A stretch of DNA of 64,000 nt. Source: Mucilaginibacter sp. UR6-11. Its GTDB lineage: Bacteria > Bacteroidota > Bacteroidia > Sphingobacteriales > Sphingobacteriaceae. Made by a program: the position numbers and the translations under genes. Below the pieces are notes generated by a model. It did not search any database, had not been told where the DNA came from, and was given only the letters and a program-made list of their open reading frames with translations. Location: assembly GCF_020880695.1 (NCBI RefSeq), contig NZ_JAJIWO010000001.1:1-64000 (forward strand), written 5' to 3'. Shown piece after piece: positions 7,506-16,821 of the stretch. How positions within the stretch are numbered: position 1 is the first letter of the stretch; every line of letters begins with the position of its first letter.

Positions 7506-8711
7506 TTAGATTTGTACGGCTGCAGCTGACTTGTTGCTTTTGCCTTTCATATAAATAACCAAACCGGCAAATGCTACAATCAGCGCCAAAGGTATAACCA
7601 GGGTTGCATTTAACACACGCTGGCCGGCAAAACTATTATCGCCATGAGCTTCGGCAACAATTCTGTCATAAAAACCACCCATAAAGATGGTATATATTGA
7701 TACAGCAAACATACCCGCGCCACCCATCAGGTTTAAACCTAACGCGCCGGTAGCCGGCATATTGGTGTTAACAAAACCCAGCATGGTGGGCCAAAAGAAA
7801 CACACACCCATACCGAATATGATAGCTGCGCCAAATATGGCGCCACCGCTTAAGTGGCTCAGCATATATAAGCCGGTTGAAGCCAAAATTGCCGATATTA
7901 ACAATACAGTTTGTGGCTTAACCAGTTTAAGCACCGGCTTGGCAAAACCACGGCCCAATACCATGATACCGGTCTCTAAGGTTAGCAACAATAAAGCGTT
8001 GGACGATACATTTTTTAACAATACATCTATCCACTGGCCGGTAAATAACTCGGTGATTGCTGTACCAAACATGCAAATGAACATGAAGATGAACAGTGGA
8101 TTTAATAATGCCTTATACATACCTGCTGTTGATACACCGGAAGCTACCCGCTCAGTAACCGGGAAATCCAGTTTAGAGAACAGGTAACCATATATTACAG
8201 TTGGGATAAGCATCATGCCTACCTGTATCTGCCAGCTCAGGCCCAGTTTATCAAACAGGGTTACAATTAAGGTACCTATAACAATACCACCGGGGAACCA
8301 TAAATGGAAGTGATTTAGTTTGGTTGTTTTTTCTTCGGTGTATAATCCTGCAACTAATGGGTTGCATGCTGCCTCAACGGTACCATTAGCCAAACCAACT
8401 AATAGCGTTGATATATAAAGCGTCCAGAAACCACCGGCGAAAATAGTAAGCAATATACCCGCCAAATGGAAAATAAAGGCTAATACCAACAGGCGTTTCA
8501 TGCCGATGATATCAACAATAAAACCACCGATAACTACAGCGATAGGAAAGCCGTAAAAGGCTGTCGCTGTAATAGATGCCAGCTGCGCTTTGTCGAGTTG
8601 AAAATCAGTACCCAGCTTGTTTAAAATACCCGCCCGGATACCAAATGATAATGAAGTAACTAACAGGGACAAACAGCTTGCCCTGAACAGTTGTGTACGG
8701 TTAATTTGCAT
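7506..8711 (-). CDS. MFS transporter, sugar-permease type
   Basis: 401 residues with about 12 membrane segments. The IVDIIGMKRLL loop between TM2 and TM3 is the conserved MFS motif, and GFPIAVVIGGFIVD precedes it. The ANGTVEAACNPLVAGLY stretch recalls the fucose/glucose-galactose:H+ symporter (FHS) group. Substrate cannot be read. It follows the Gfo/Idh and TIM-barrel genes after a 137-bp gap holding a hairpin without a T tract, so read-through from them is possible. Confidence 0.85.
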   Translation of the reverse strand: MQINRTQLFRASCLSLLVTSLSFGIRAGILNKLGTDFQLDKAQLASITATAFYGFPIAVVIGGFIVDIIGMKRLLVLAFIFHLAGILLTIFAGGFWTLYISTLLVGLANGTVEAACNPLVAGLYTEEKTTKLNHFHLWFPGGIVIGTLIVTLFDKLGLSWQIQVGMMLIPTVIYGYLFSKLDFPVTERVASGVSTAGMYKALLNPLFIFMFICMFGTAITELFTGQWIDVLLKNVSSNALLLLTLETGIMVLGRGFAKPVLKLVKPQTVLLISAILASTGLYMLSHLSGGAIFGAAIIFGMGVCFFWPTMLGFVNTNMPATGALGLNLMGGAGMFAVSIYTIFMGGFYDRIVAEAHGDNSFAGQRVLNATLVIPLALIVAFAGLVIYMKGKSNKSAAAVQI

Positions 8712-8788
8712 TGCGTTATGTTTAAGTTTATAATTGGTTTTATAAATGTACTTATTGGTTTAGTATTTTTACAGTAAGAGGTTGATTA

Positions 8789-8828
8789 TGATTGAGTGAA
8801 TAGTTCCCATTAACTATTCACTCAATCA
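8789..8828. repeat. 17-bp perfect inverted repeat between isomerase and MFS genes
   Basis: TGATTGAGTGAATAGTT and AACTATTCACTCAATCA flank a 6-nt loop. It lies after the TIM-barrel stop (8849) and 78 bp before the MFS start. No T run follows on the minus strand, so it is a weak terminator candidate; it may be an mRNA-stabilising hairpin or an operator. Short CACTCA repeats follow at 8831-8849. Confidence 0.6.
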
Positions 8829-8848
8829 ACCACTCACTTTTCTACTCA

Positions 8849-9901
8849 CTAAATGCCTAAAAGGTTACGGTTAAAATCTTCGTCTGATCCTGCTGCTGCA
8901 AAATCATCAAAAGCTTTTTCGGTAACACGGATGATATGATCCTTAATAAATATAGCGCCTTCTCTGGCACCATCTTCAGGATGTTTCAAAGCGCATTCCC
9001 ACTCCATCACGGCCCATCCGCTGAAGTCATACTGCGCCATCTTACTGAAGATAGATTTAAAATCAACCTGCCCGTCGCCTAACGAACGGAAACGCCCCGC
9101 GCGCTCAACCCAGTTTTGGTAACCGCCATAAACGCCCTGTCTTCCCGTAGGGTTAAACTCGGCATCCTTAACATGGAACATCTTTATACGCTCGTGGTAG
9201 ATATCGATATATTCCAAGTAATCCAGACATTGCAAAACAAAGTGCGACGGATCATACAATAAATTAGCACGCTTATGATTGTTTACCTTCTCTAAAAACA
9301 TCTCATAGCTAACGCCGTCATGCAGATCCTCGCCCGGGTGAATTTCATAGCAAACATCAACGCCGTTATCTTCAAACACATCCAGAATAGGCAACCAGCG
9401 TTTGGCCAGCTCTTTAAAACCGGTTTCAACAACGCCTGCCGGGCGTTGCGGCCACGGGTAAACCATCGGCCACAATAACGCGCCGCTAAAGGTAGCGTGT
9501 GCATTTAAACCTAGATTCTGCGATGCCTTTGCAGCATATTTCAATTGCTGTACGGCCCATTCCTGGCGTGCCTTTGGATTTTTATGTACCTGCGCCGGCG
9601 CAAACGCATCAAAAAGCTCATCATAAGCCGGGTTAACAGCTACCAGCTGGCCCTGTAAATGGGTTGACAGCTCGGTAATTTCCAGGCCGTGGCTGTTAAC
9701 CAGTCCTTTAATTTCGTCTGCATATGTTTTGCTTTCGGCTGCTTTTTGCAGATCGAAATAGCTGGTTGCCCAGCTGGGGATCTGCACACCTTTAAATCCA
9801 AGGCTTTTTGACCATTGACAGATTTCTTCAAGCGTGTTAAAAGGCGCAGTGTCGCCTAAAAACTGCGCCAAAAATATTCCGGGGCCCTTAATTGTTTTCA
9901 T
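8849..9901 (-). CDS. Cytoplasmic sugar phosphate isomerase/epimerase (TIM barrel)
   Basis: 350 residues, a second xylose-isomerase-like TIM barrel, longer than the one at 5124 and without a signal peptide. Signatures include GFKGVQIPSW near the start, CYEIHPGEDLHDG, NLLYDPSHFV, MFHVKDAEF and AVMEWECALK; the Glu, Asp, His and Glu in these are the expected metal ligands. It starts 5 bp after the oxidoreductase stop codon, so the two are co-transcribed. The pair suggests oxidation followed by isomerisation or dehydration of a sugar or inositol-like substrate; this is inference from context. Confidence 0.88.
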   Translation of the reverse strand: MKTIKGPGIFLAQFLGDTAPFNTLEEICQWSKSLGFKGVQIPSWATSYFDLQKAAESKTYADEIKGLVNSHGLEITELSTHLQGQLVAVNPAYDELFDAFAPAQVHKNPKARQEWAVQQLKYAAKASQNLGLNAHATFSGALLWPMVYPWPQRPAGVVETGFKELAKRWLPILDVFEDNGVDVCYEIHPGEDLHDGVSYEMFLEKVNNHKRANLLYDPSHFVLQCLDYLEYIDIYHERIKMFHVKDAEFNPTGRQGVYGGYQNWVERAGRFRSLGDGQVDFKSIFSKMAQYDFSGWAVMEWECALKHPEDGAREGAIFIKDHIIRVTEKAFDDFAAAGSDEDFNRNLLGI

Positions 9902-9906
9902 AAAGT

Positions 9907-11058
9907 TTATACGTTGAATTTAGTCCACTTAATATCTGATTTACCTGATGCTATTACGTTTTCAATAAACGCCATACCTCTTACCCCGTCATCAATGCCC
10001 GGATAGTCCTGCGCCTCAGGGCTGGCCTGAGTGCCTTCAATTTCGGCCTTAACACATAAAGCGAAGTTGTGGTACAGGTTGGCAAATGCTTCCAGGTAAC
10101 CTTCGGGGTGGCCGCCCGGTGTACGGGTATTATGCGCCGCGAACGAACTTACGTAGCCGCCGCCGGTGCGATAAATCTCCCATGGCTTACCGCTCATTTT
10201 TACCAACAGCGAGTTGGCGTCCCATTGTTGCCATTCCAAGCTGCCCAGTTCGCCGTAAACACGGATCTTCACATTGTTTTCTTCGCCTGCGGCGATCTGG
10301 GTGGCGGTTAACACGGCGCTGGCGCCATTATTTAATTTGATTAACACGGCACCGTCGTCATCCAGCTTGCGGCCCTCAACAACAATGTTGATATCGGCAC
10401 AAAGCTGAGTTACCTGCAGGCCGGTAACATATTCCATTAAATTAAAAGCATGGGTGCCAATATCGCCCATAGCACCTGCGATACCACTTTTCCCGGGGTC
10501 AGTGCGCCACGAGGCCTGCTTATTATCTTCGCCCTCCAGGAAGGTACTTAACCACCCCTGCGGATACTCGACATAGATCTTACGCACTTTGCCGATTTTT
10601 CCGGCTTTAACCAGCTGCTTGGCTTCTTTAACCATCGGGTAACCGGTGTAGGTATGCGTCAGGCAAAATAATTTTCTGCTTGATTTCACTACCTTTTCCA
10701 GCTCCTTAGCTTCGGCCAATGAGAAGGTCATCGGCTTATCCAGCACCACGTGGAAACCATTCTCCAAAGCCATTTTTGTTGGACCAAAGTGTACGTGGTT
10801 TGGTGTAACAATGCTGATAACCTGCACCCGTTCATCAGCCGGTAATTGTTTTTCTTTCTCAATCAGCTCTTCATATGAGGCATATGACCTATCGGCGGAT
10901 AGGCCAAGCGAAACGCCGCTTGCTTTTGATTTTTCGGCGTTACTGCTAAAAGCGCCGCATACTAATTCATAATCGCCGTCAATACGGGCGGCAATACGGT
11001 GCACGGCGCCAATAAATGCACCCTGACCACCACCTATCATTCCTAATCTTAGTTTCAT
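9907..11058 (-). CDS. Gfo/Idh/MocA family oxidoreductase
   Basis: 383 residues with an N-terminal Rossmann motif GMIGGGQGAFIG and the family block VVLDKPMTFSL, where Asp replaces the Glu of the more usual EKP; the Lys is the catalytic/cofactor-contact residue. A central GDIGTHAFNL holds the conserved Asp and His. Family members reduce or oxidise sugars, polyols and inositols with NAD(P). ATG 11058 is chosen over an upstream ATG at 11073 because the Rossmann strand follows at once. It is first in a two-gene operon with the TIM-barrel gene and has a 16-bp palindrome upstream. Confidence 0.9.
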   Translation of the reverse strand: MKLRLGMIGGGQGAFIGAVHRIAARIDGDYELVCGAFSSNAEKSKASGVSLGLSADRSYASYEELIEKEKQLPADERVQVISIVTPNHVHFGPTKMALENGFHVVLDKPMTFSLAEAKELEKVVKSSRKLFCLTHTYTGYPMVKEAKQLVKAGKIGKVRKIYVEYPQGWLSTFLEGEDNKQASWRTDPGKSGIAGAMGDIGTHAFNLMEYVTGLQVTQLCADINIVVEGRKLDDDGAVLIKLNNGASAVLTATQIAAGEENNVKIRVYGELGSLEWQQWDANSLLVKMSGKPWEIYRTGGGYVSSFAAHNTRTPGGHPEGYLEAFANLYHNFALCVKAEIEGTQASPEAQDYPGIDDGVRGMAFIENVIASGKSDIKWTKFNV

Positions 11059-11087
11059 ATTAATTGTCAGCATGTTAGTTATATACG

Positions 11088-11103
11088 GCCAATTTAAATT
11101 GGC
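11088..11103. promoter_or_regulatory. Perfect 16-bp palindrome, candidate operator
   Basis: GCCAATTTAAATTGGC is fully self-complementary and lies 30 bp upstream of the Gfo/Idh start. That is where a repressor or activator dimer of the carbohydrate operon would bind. The rest of 11104-11283 is AT-rich, with a further weak inverted pair GTTTGGTAA (11150-11158) / TTACCAAAC (11202-11210). Confidence 0.45.
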
Positions 11104-11283
11104 GTATTTAACGTTCGGTTAGTAGTTTATAGTTATAATACTTTGGTTTGTTTGGTAATGTAACGGTTGTAAAACACGCATTTAAACCCCATTTAATAGG
11201 TTTACCAAACATAATAACTTTATTAATAAAAAACCTAATGCCATAAATTTATTACGAAGGCTTTGGTACCTGCGGCAGGTTCA

Positions 11284-11320
11284 AACAAAAAAGGCCAGGC
11301 AGAAATTCTGCCGGGCCTGT
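11284..11320 (-). terminator. Intrinsic terminator after the desaturase gene
   Basis: AGGCCAGGCAG (11292-11302) pairs with CTGCCGGGCCT (11308-11318) with one mismatch around a 5-nt loop, and the minus strand continues into a T-rich run. It is 24 bp beyond the stop codon. Confidence 0.85.
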
Positions 11321-11343
11321 AAATTGTATTGTATTTAATTAAG

Positions 11344-12441
11344 CTAAACTATCTCGGGTAGCAATTTTTTATCCTGCATTTCAAAAGCTTCAACAATCCC
11401 TGCGTCAGCCGTTGCTTTGCCAGATTTATGGATACCATAATGGTCGCTATAAAATTGTTGTTTTGAATCACGATATGAGCTTATCGCGCCTATCATACTC
11501 ATAAATTTAATATAGTACCAGGCGGTATCAACCTGCCATGGTTTAAAGCCCGAGCGGGCGCTGTTAGGATAGGCATGGTGATTATTGTGCCACTCGCCGG
11601 CAACTATGCCCGGCCATACCTGGTTTATAGACATGTCATCACGGTTAAAATCCACACCGTCTTTGCGCATATCTTTCCCTTTGCCGTGGCCTTCGTAATT
11701 AAAGGTACGTACGCCTACCGCCCAAAAACCCGCAGCGCCAAACATGGCGGCCGCCAAACCCATTCCGCCTATCAGGTAAAACGCGGTAAACCACAGACCC
11801 CAGCTTAATATTACGCTTAAAATAGTTTTAAGCGGATTGGCCAATGTACCCCATTTTTGGTATTGTGCATAGGTGTTAACCTGTACCCCCGTATGATCCA
11901 TTAATTTAACACAGCAGTTATAGTCTTTCTCGGTCATGAGCCGGTTTATAGGCTGATGGTTTACATCCGCCAAGAAACAATATAAAAAGCCGCCCTGCGC
12001 GTTATATGGGTCGCCGGGTTGGTCTGATAAAGCATGATGCACATGGTGCGACACAGCGTAGATCTCTTCCGGGATAATTTTAAGCGTCAGGTTTTGGGTA
12101 AAAAATCGCCAAAAGCTGTTTTTGAACTGGTATGCACTATGCGTACAGTACCTGTGGTGCCAAATGGTACCATGGGTACCCATAACGATCATGCTGTAAA
12201 AAAAAGCCGCGATCAATAATTTGATCGAAAAATATTTAAATACAAAAAGGAAAAGAAATGGCGCAAGCACCAGTATCATCATCCAGCTCATAAAAGAAAG
12301 CCAGTTTTTCTTGTCTTTAAAAACGTTTAGTCTTGAAAAAAATTCTTTGAAAATTTGTTTTGGGGTTGGTTTCGCCAGGTCACCGTTCTTGTCCGTCCAT
12401 CCGTATGCAGGTGGTTGCAGCACATTATTTAAAAATGCCAT
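11344..12441 (-). CDS. Acyl-CoA/acyl-lipid fatty acid desaturase
   Basis: 365 residues. All three histidine boxes of membrane di-iron desaturases are present: HRYCTH (residues 96-101), HHVHH (132-136) and a C-terminal HNNHH. Hydrophobic segments at about 52-90 and 185-225 give the usual four-helix topology. It introduces a double bond, probably delta-9, into fatty acyl chains at the inner membrane and so tunes membrane fluidity; regiospecificity is by family. It has its own terminator, and the upstream gap holds a TATTAACA-type inverted repeat. Confidence 0.92.
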   Translation of the reverse strand: MAFLNNVLQPPAYGWTDKNGDLAKPTPKQIFKEFFSRLNVFKDKKNWLSFMSWMMILVLAPFLFLFVFKYFSIKLLIAAFFYSMIVMGTHGTIWHHRYCTHSAYQFKNSFWRFFTQNLTLKIIPEEIYAVSHHVHHALSDQPGDPYNAQGGFLYCFLADVNHQPINRLMTEKDYNCCVKLMDHTGVQVNTYAQYQKWGTLANPLKTILSVILSWGLWFTAFYLIGGMGLAAAMFGAAGFWAVGVRTFNYEGHGKGKDMRKDGVDFNRDDMSINQVWPGIVAGEWHNNHHAYPNSARSGFKPWQVDTAWYYIKFMSMIGAISSYRDSKQQFYSDHYGIHKSGKATADAGIVEAFEMQDKKLLPEIV

Positions 12442-12530
12442 CTAATAGTTTTGAGCTAATATCAATTAATCGGGTTTGTAATTTGAGTGTAATATATGAA
12501 GAAAAATTTGTAAAAATTTTTTATTTGATT

Positions 12531-12549
12531 TATTAACACCCTGTTAATA
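12531..12549. promoter_or_regulatory. 8-bp inverted repeat upstream of the desaturase
   Basis: TATTAACA-CCC-TGTTAATA lies 90 bp upstream of the desaturase start and 8 bp after the thioesterase stop. The symmetry suits a dimeric regulator; weak termination is the alternative. No T tract is present. Confidence 0.35.
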
Positions 12550-12556
12550 TCAAACG

Positions 12557-13126
12557 TTAATTGTTAATTAATATTACACGTTCGCCGGTTAATAACTTTT
12601 CGCATTCCTCGAACCCATCAGGCACCGTAATATGGTGTATTTCCTGTTTATAGTTTTGCTTAATTTCTTTTCGTCGTTTAGCTTCAATAAAGCGCCTTAC
12701 ATGATCACGGCTCTCCAATATTAAACCCGGAATTTGTGCGGGCCGGTTATTTTCGTCCCTGGCAACCATGGTAAAATAACTGGTGTTGGTGTGATTAGTA
12801 GCGTTGGTTTTAATATTTTCTGAAACAACCCTTATACCTACTACCAGCGAAGTGTGACCTACATAGTTTACCGATGCCATGAGCGAAACCAGGTCGCCCA
12901 CCTCAACGGGTTGTAAAAAATCAACCGTATCAATTGAGGCTGTGACACAATAATTGCCTGCGTGTTTGGCGGCGCAAACGTAGGCCACTTTGTCCATCAG
13001 CGATAATAAGATACCGCCATGGATCTTGCCACCAAAGTTTGAATAGGACGGTATCATCAACTCGGTTATCGTAGTTGCCGAGAAATTTACTTTTTTAAAA
13101 GCAGAGGTGTCAGGCCGAAGAGTCAT
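12557..13126 (-). CDS. Acyl-CoA thioesterase (hotdog fold)
   Basis: 189 residues, of which the first 145 form one hotdog domain of the YciA/BFIT acyl-CoA hydrolase type. Markers are the GGKIHGGILLSLMDKVAY helix with its catalytic Asp and the VEVGDLVSL and VGHTSLVVGIRV strands. The C-terminal 40 residues are basic (RRFIEAKRRKEIKQ) and may be an added helix. The enzyme hydrolyses acyl-CoA to free fatty acid and CoA in the cytoplasm. It is divergent from the gene at 13207 and precedes the desaturase on the same strand, so both concern acyl chains. Confidence 0.88.
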   Translation of the reverse strand: MTLRPDTSAFKKVNFSATTITELMIPSYSNFGGKIHGGILLSLMDKVAYVCAAKHAGNYCVTASIDTVDFLQPVEVGDLVSLMASVNYVGHTSLVVGIRVVSENIKTNATNHTNTSYFTMVARDENNRPAQIPGLILESRDHVRRFIEAKRRKEIKQNYKQEIHHITVPDGFEECEKLLTGERVILINN

Positions 13127-13206
13127 GTTTTAAAGTAATCTGCCGCAATATAAAACTTTAGGCAATGCAATATTTCATAAAATATTAAATTGCCAAAAAT
13201 ATCACT

Positions 13207-13899
13207 GTGAAAAAACTGCTGTTGTTTATTGCGATTACCTTTTATTGGAGCCGCGGCTCTGCCCAACAACCGGCCGAGCATAAAGACAAGCTTACCGCTG
13301 ACATTACCGAACAGTTTCAATATACCATTGAGAGCACCAAACCTGTAAAGAACGGCTTTTATAAAGCTTTTTATAAAAAGAAGACGTTGATTGCAGACGG
13401 CACCTATAAAAACGATAAAAAAACAGGCGTATGGCATTTCTTTTCGGCCGAAGGCGATGTACTGGAGGACTTTGATTATGACAGCAATAAGCTCTTATAT
13501 GAGGCCCCGGAACAGAAAGACTCCCGGTTTAAATATGCGGTTGATTACAACCTGACTGATTCGGATATCGTGATCCAACCCATTAAGCCGGGCGGCAGGT
13601 TATTTGGCTATATCCCCTACCTTAACATTTTAAAACAGGTTGGCGACATCCCAAATCTGGCCGATGGAAATTGTTATGTCGTACTAAAATTATTGGTGAG
13701 CCCGCTGGGCAGGCTGGCTGATTGCAACGCAAGTATTGAGTGCGGGGGTAGCACGCCTGTTGTCAAAAACATCAATACAGATCAGCTGGCTGATGATGAT
13801 AAAACGTTTATACCGGCTACCTATAACAAAAAAAAGGTAGCCTCGCAGATAGAGGTTTATTGCCTTATTAACAGATTTGGCGAGCTTGATATTTATTAA
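13207..13899 (+). CDS. Secreted protein with MORN/YwqK-like repeats
   Basis: 230 residues with a signal peptide ending near Ala-Gln (about residue 22). Two MORN-type units follow (NGFYKAFYKKKTLIADGTY and a following unit with KKTGVWHFFS), as in the YwqK-like family. The C-terminal half contains a strand-rich segment with LLVSPLGRLADCNAS, reminiscent of TonB C-terminal-like domains of Bacteroidota envelope proteins, but the match is weak. Function is unknown; periplasmic or outer-membrane location is likely. It is monocistronic. Confidence 0.7.
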   Translation: MKKLLLFIAITFYWSRGSAQQPAEHKDKLTADITEQFQYTIESTKPVKNGFYKAFYKKKTLIADGTYKNDKKTGVWHFFSAEGDVLEDFDYDSNKLLYEAPEQKDSRFKYAVDYNLTDSDIVIQPIKPGGRLFGYIPYLNILKQVGDIPNLADGNCYVVLKLLVSPLGRLADCNASIECGGSTPVVKNINTDQLADDDKTFIPATYNKKKVASQIEVYCLINRFGELDIY

Positions 13900-13910
13900 G
13901 ATATATAGTT

Positions 13911-13950
13911 AAGAAACTATACCCTTCAGATGGTGAGGATATAGTTTCTT
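13911..13950. terminator. Inverted repeat between convergent genes
   Basis: AAGAAACTATA (13911-13921) and TATAGTTTCTT (13940-13950) form a perfect 11-bp stem, partly extended by CCT/AGG inside an 18-nt centre. It sits between the stops at 13899 (+) and 13981 (-). AT-rich, so of moderate strength. Confidence 0.6.
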
Positions 13951-13980
13951 ACTGCCAATCGTCAAAAAGACAAATCGATA

Positions 13981-14481
13981 TTAGTGGCTATGATGCCCGT
14001 CTGCACCGTGAGCGTGACCATGAGACAGTTCCTCAGGAGTTGCAGGCCTGACGTTGATGATAACGCCTTTAAAATGCAGCGGCTGCCCAGCCATTGGATG
14101 GTTCAAATCTACAATGATAGAATCTTCGGCAACAGAAACTACCTGGCCCTGAAAATGGTTACCCTGGTTATCCTGCAAAGGTAAAATAGCGCCAATCTCC
14201 GGCAAATCAGCACCCTGGAACATTTCGATAGGCAAATTAGCAACCGCTTCCTCGTCATGTTCGCCATAGGCGTCAGCAGCTGTCAGGCGGAAATCATACG
14301 TATCATTGGTTGATAGGGTACTTAAATTTTCTTCAAACTTCGGAAGCATTTGTCCGGCTCCAAATAAAAAGGTAAGCGGTTGTTCTTGCGTGGCGCTTTC
14401 TACTAAAGCTTCGGTACCATCTTCCTGGTCAACATACAAATCGTAAGTTAATGACACTACATGTTGTGGTTCAATTTTCAT
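13981..14481 (-). CDS. slyD: FKBP-type peptidyl-prolyl isomerase, SlyD-like
   Basis: 166 residues with the SlyD layout: a split FKBP domain (FLFGAGQMLPKFEENL, later NHPMAGQPLHFKG) with an inserted IF chaperone flap between about residues 70 and 125. The tail is His-rich (SHGHAHGADGHHSH), as in metal-binding SlyD proteins. It catalyses prolyl isomerisation and assists folding in the cytoplasm; the tail may bind Ni or other divalent metal. It is monocistronic. The 127 bp to the next gene hold a short hairpin at 14517-14534 (CATGAGT/ACTCATG). Confidence 0.9.
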   Translation of the reverse strand: MKIEPQHVVSLTYDLYVDQEDGTEALVESATQEQPLTFLFGAGQMLPKFEENLSTLSTNDTYDFRLTAADAYGEHDEEAVANLPIEMFQGADLPEIGAILPLQDNQGNHFQGQVVSVAEDSIIVDLNHPMAGQPLHFKGVIINVRPATPEELSHGHAHGADGHHSH

Positions 14482-14608
14482 CAGTATAATTGTTTTTTTA
14501 AAGGTGATGAAGCTACCATGAGTGATGACTCATGCCAGTTTCATTAGAATAATTTATTCGATCGTGGTAAAATATTGGCACCCATGAGTGCTTTTTCTGC
14601 TTATTATA

Positions 14609-16627
14609 TTAAATGTTTGTGGCACCAATTTGTTTTAATGCTTCCGCGATATTAGCCGCCGGTAAACCGCAGGTTTTATCTTTACATATAAAAAGCTGCG
14701 TTTTGTCGCTAAACTTGTCCTGCAGCAAAGGTAAACTTCCTTTTTTACCGCCCAAGATAATTTTATTAGGAATATAGTTTTTTTCCATTTCTATACGGAA
14801 CGGCTCTGCATTATCGCCAACTATTGCCACCTCATAAGTACCAAAAACCTCTTCCAATAATAACATGGCCCAGTTTGAATAAGCCGATCCATACTTTGCC
14901 ATATGCGGCATGATATTGCGTAACTGCTGTGCTGATATCTCCAGATACAGCTCATTGTCAAACAGCAAACCCAGTTTCTTCAGGTTACGTGCCATCACCG
15001 AGTTTGATGCCGGGATAACCCCATCCATAATTTCAGATTTACGGGCTATTAACTGCTCGTCGTCATCCGCGGTAAAAAAGAAAACCCCACTGGTTTTATC
15101 ATAATAACGGGTGATGGCGCTATCGGCTAATTTTACGGCATAACTGAGCCATTGCTCATCAAAAGTTACTTCATATAGTGCGATAAAGGCATCTATTATA
15201 TTAGCGTAATCATCCAGGAATGCTTCAGCCCGCCGCTCTGTTTTAGCAAGAGGGTCGTATACGCGGGCTATACGGTCTCCTTTTATTAAATTACCGGTAA
15301 TAAAGTTTGCATTTTTTAGGGCGATGCTTAAATATTCGGCTTTATTAAATGTGCGGTACGCTTCGCAAAGGCCTTTCAACATCAAACCGTTCCATGAGGC
15401 CAGGATTTTGTTATCCAGCCCCGGGCGGATCCGTTTGCTGCGCGCCTCCAACAGTTTTTTGCGTGATGCCGCCACGCTCCCCAGCATTTCATCAAGCGGG
15501 ATACCTATGGCTTCTGCCAGGTCAGCATCTTTGCCGCGCTTAAACAGGATATTGGTTTGCTCCTCTTCCCAGTTTCCCTCGTCGGTGATATGATAATAAA
15601 TACAAAACAATTGGGCTTCGGCGCCCAATATCGCATCAACTTCCTGCTTATCAAAAATATAGAACTTCCCTTCTACCCCTTCACTATCCGCGTCAAGTGC
15701 CGAATAAAAGCCTCCCTCCGGCGAAAGCAACTCGCGCACCGCAAAATCCAGCGTATCAGCAACTACCTGTTTATATAATTCGTCAGGCTGCCAGGTATAT
15801 GCTTCGGCGTACAGGCTGATTAGCTGCCCGTTATCATACAGCATCTTTTCAAAATGCGGCACATGCCATAAGCCATCTACGCTGTAACGGGCAAAGCCGC
15901 CGCCTAAATGGTCGTAAATACCGCCGTCGGCCATTTTTTGAAGTGTAAGCTTAGCCAATCCGCCAATTTCTGCATCCTGAAATAAGTGGGCATAACGCAT
16001 CAAAAACTGCCAGTTATTCGGCATCGGGAATTTGGGAGCAGTCCCTAAACCGCCCTCTGTTTTATCAAAATACTTTTTCCAGTTATTAACAATCAGTTCC
16101 AGGTCGGCCCGTGTATAATCGGGCTGCGTCTCCACAAAACCAATCGATTCATATTTTTGGATTCCCTCGGTTAAGCGGGTGGCATATTCCAGCGCGTCCT
16201 CAGGCTTTTGTTTATAGTAATCGGCGAGGTTAAACAACAGGCTTGTCCAGTCATTTTTACGGAAATAGGTGCCTGCATAAATCGGGCGCTGATCAGGCAG
16301 GCAAATACAGTTAAGCGGCCAGCCACCGCGCCCGCTTATTAACTGCACCGCGCTCATGTAGATCTGATCAACATCCGGGCGCTCTTCTCTATCCACTTTT
16401 ATGCACACAAAAAACTCGTTCATTACCGCGGCTACCTGCTCGTCCTCAAAGCTTTCATGCTCCATAACGTGGCACCAATGGCAAGCCGAGTAACCAATGC
16501 TTACAATGATCAGCTTGTTTTCGTCTCTGGCTTTTTGCAGTGCCTCTGTGCCCCAGGGATACCAGTTAACAGGGTTATTGGCATGTTGCAGCAGGTAGGG
16601 TGAGGTAGAGTTAGCTAAGCGATTCAT
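14609..16627 (-). CDS. YyaL-like thioredoxin-domain protein (DUF255)
   Basis: 672 residues. The first 170 form the DUF255 thioredoxin-like domain with the motif [14 protein letters not shown] (Cys49, Cys52) and SGRGGWPLN. The rest is an alpha/alpha-toroid of the six-hairpin glycosidase type ([30 protein letters not shown]). The family matches bacterial YyaL and animal SSP411/SPATA20; its reaction is not established. ATG 16627 is chosen over one 27 bp upstream because family members begin just ahead of [11 protein letters not shown]. There is no signal peptide, so it is cytoplasmic. It is divergent from the peptidase at 16822. Confidence 0.9.
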   Translation of the reverse strand: MNRLANSTSPYLLQHANNPVNWYPWGTEALQKARDENKLIIVSIGYSACHWCHVMEHESFEDEQVAAVMNEFFVCIKVDREERPDVDQIYMSAVQLISGRGGWPLNCICLPDQRPIYAGTYFRKNDWTSLLFNLADYYKQKPEDALEYATRLTEGIQKYESIGFVETQPDYTRADLELIVNNWKKYFDKTEGGLGTAPKFPMPNNWQFLMRYAHLFQDAEIGGLAKLTLQKMADGGIYDHLGGGFARYSVDGLWHVPHFEKMLYDNGQLISLYAEAYTWQPDELYKQVVADTLDFAVRELLSPEGGFYSALDADSEGVEGKFYIFDKQEVDAILGAEAQLFCIYYHITDEGNWEEEQTNILFKRGKDADLAEAIGIPLDEMLGSVAASRKKLLEARSKRIRPGLDNKILASWNGLMLKGLCEAYRTFNKAEYLSIALKNANFITGNLIKGDRIARVYDPLAKTERRAEAFLDDYANIIDAFIALYEVTFDEQWLSYAVKLADSAITRYYDKTSGVFFFTADDDEQLIARKSEIMDGVIPASNSVMARNLKKLGLLFDNELYLEISAQQLRNIMPHMAKYGSAYSNWAMLLLEEVFGTYEVAIVGDNAEPFRIEMEKNYIPNKIILGGKKGSLPLLQDKFSDKTQLFICKDKTCGLPAANIAEALKQIGATNI

Positions 16628-16821
16628 ATGGCAAAATTGCAATAATAAAATCAATAGTATTTACAGGGAATTGTTTTTAATTGATATCAACAATTACCCG
16701 TTTTTATTTCATCCCTGCCTGAGACGGGCACCATGTTCTAAACGTATTTAACGCGCTGTTCGGCCTGATTATGCAATAACATTTAATTTCGCTTAATTTG
16801 CCCTTATAAATTAACTGATCA

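Noticed and set aside
7687..8187. 166-residue plus-strand reading frame
   Set aside because: Antisense to the MFS transporter at 7506-8711, with no signal of its own.
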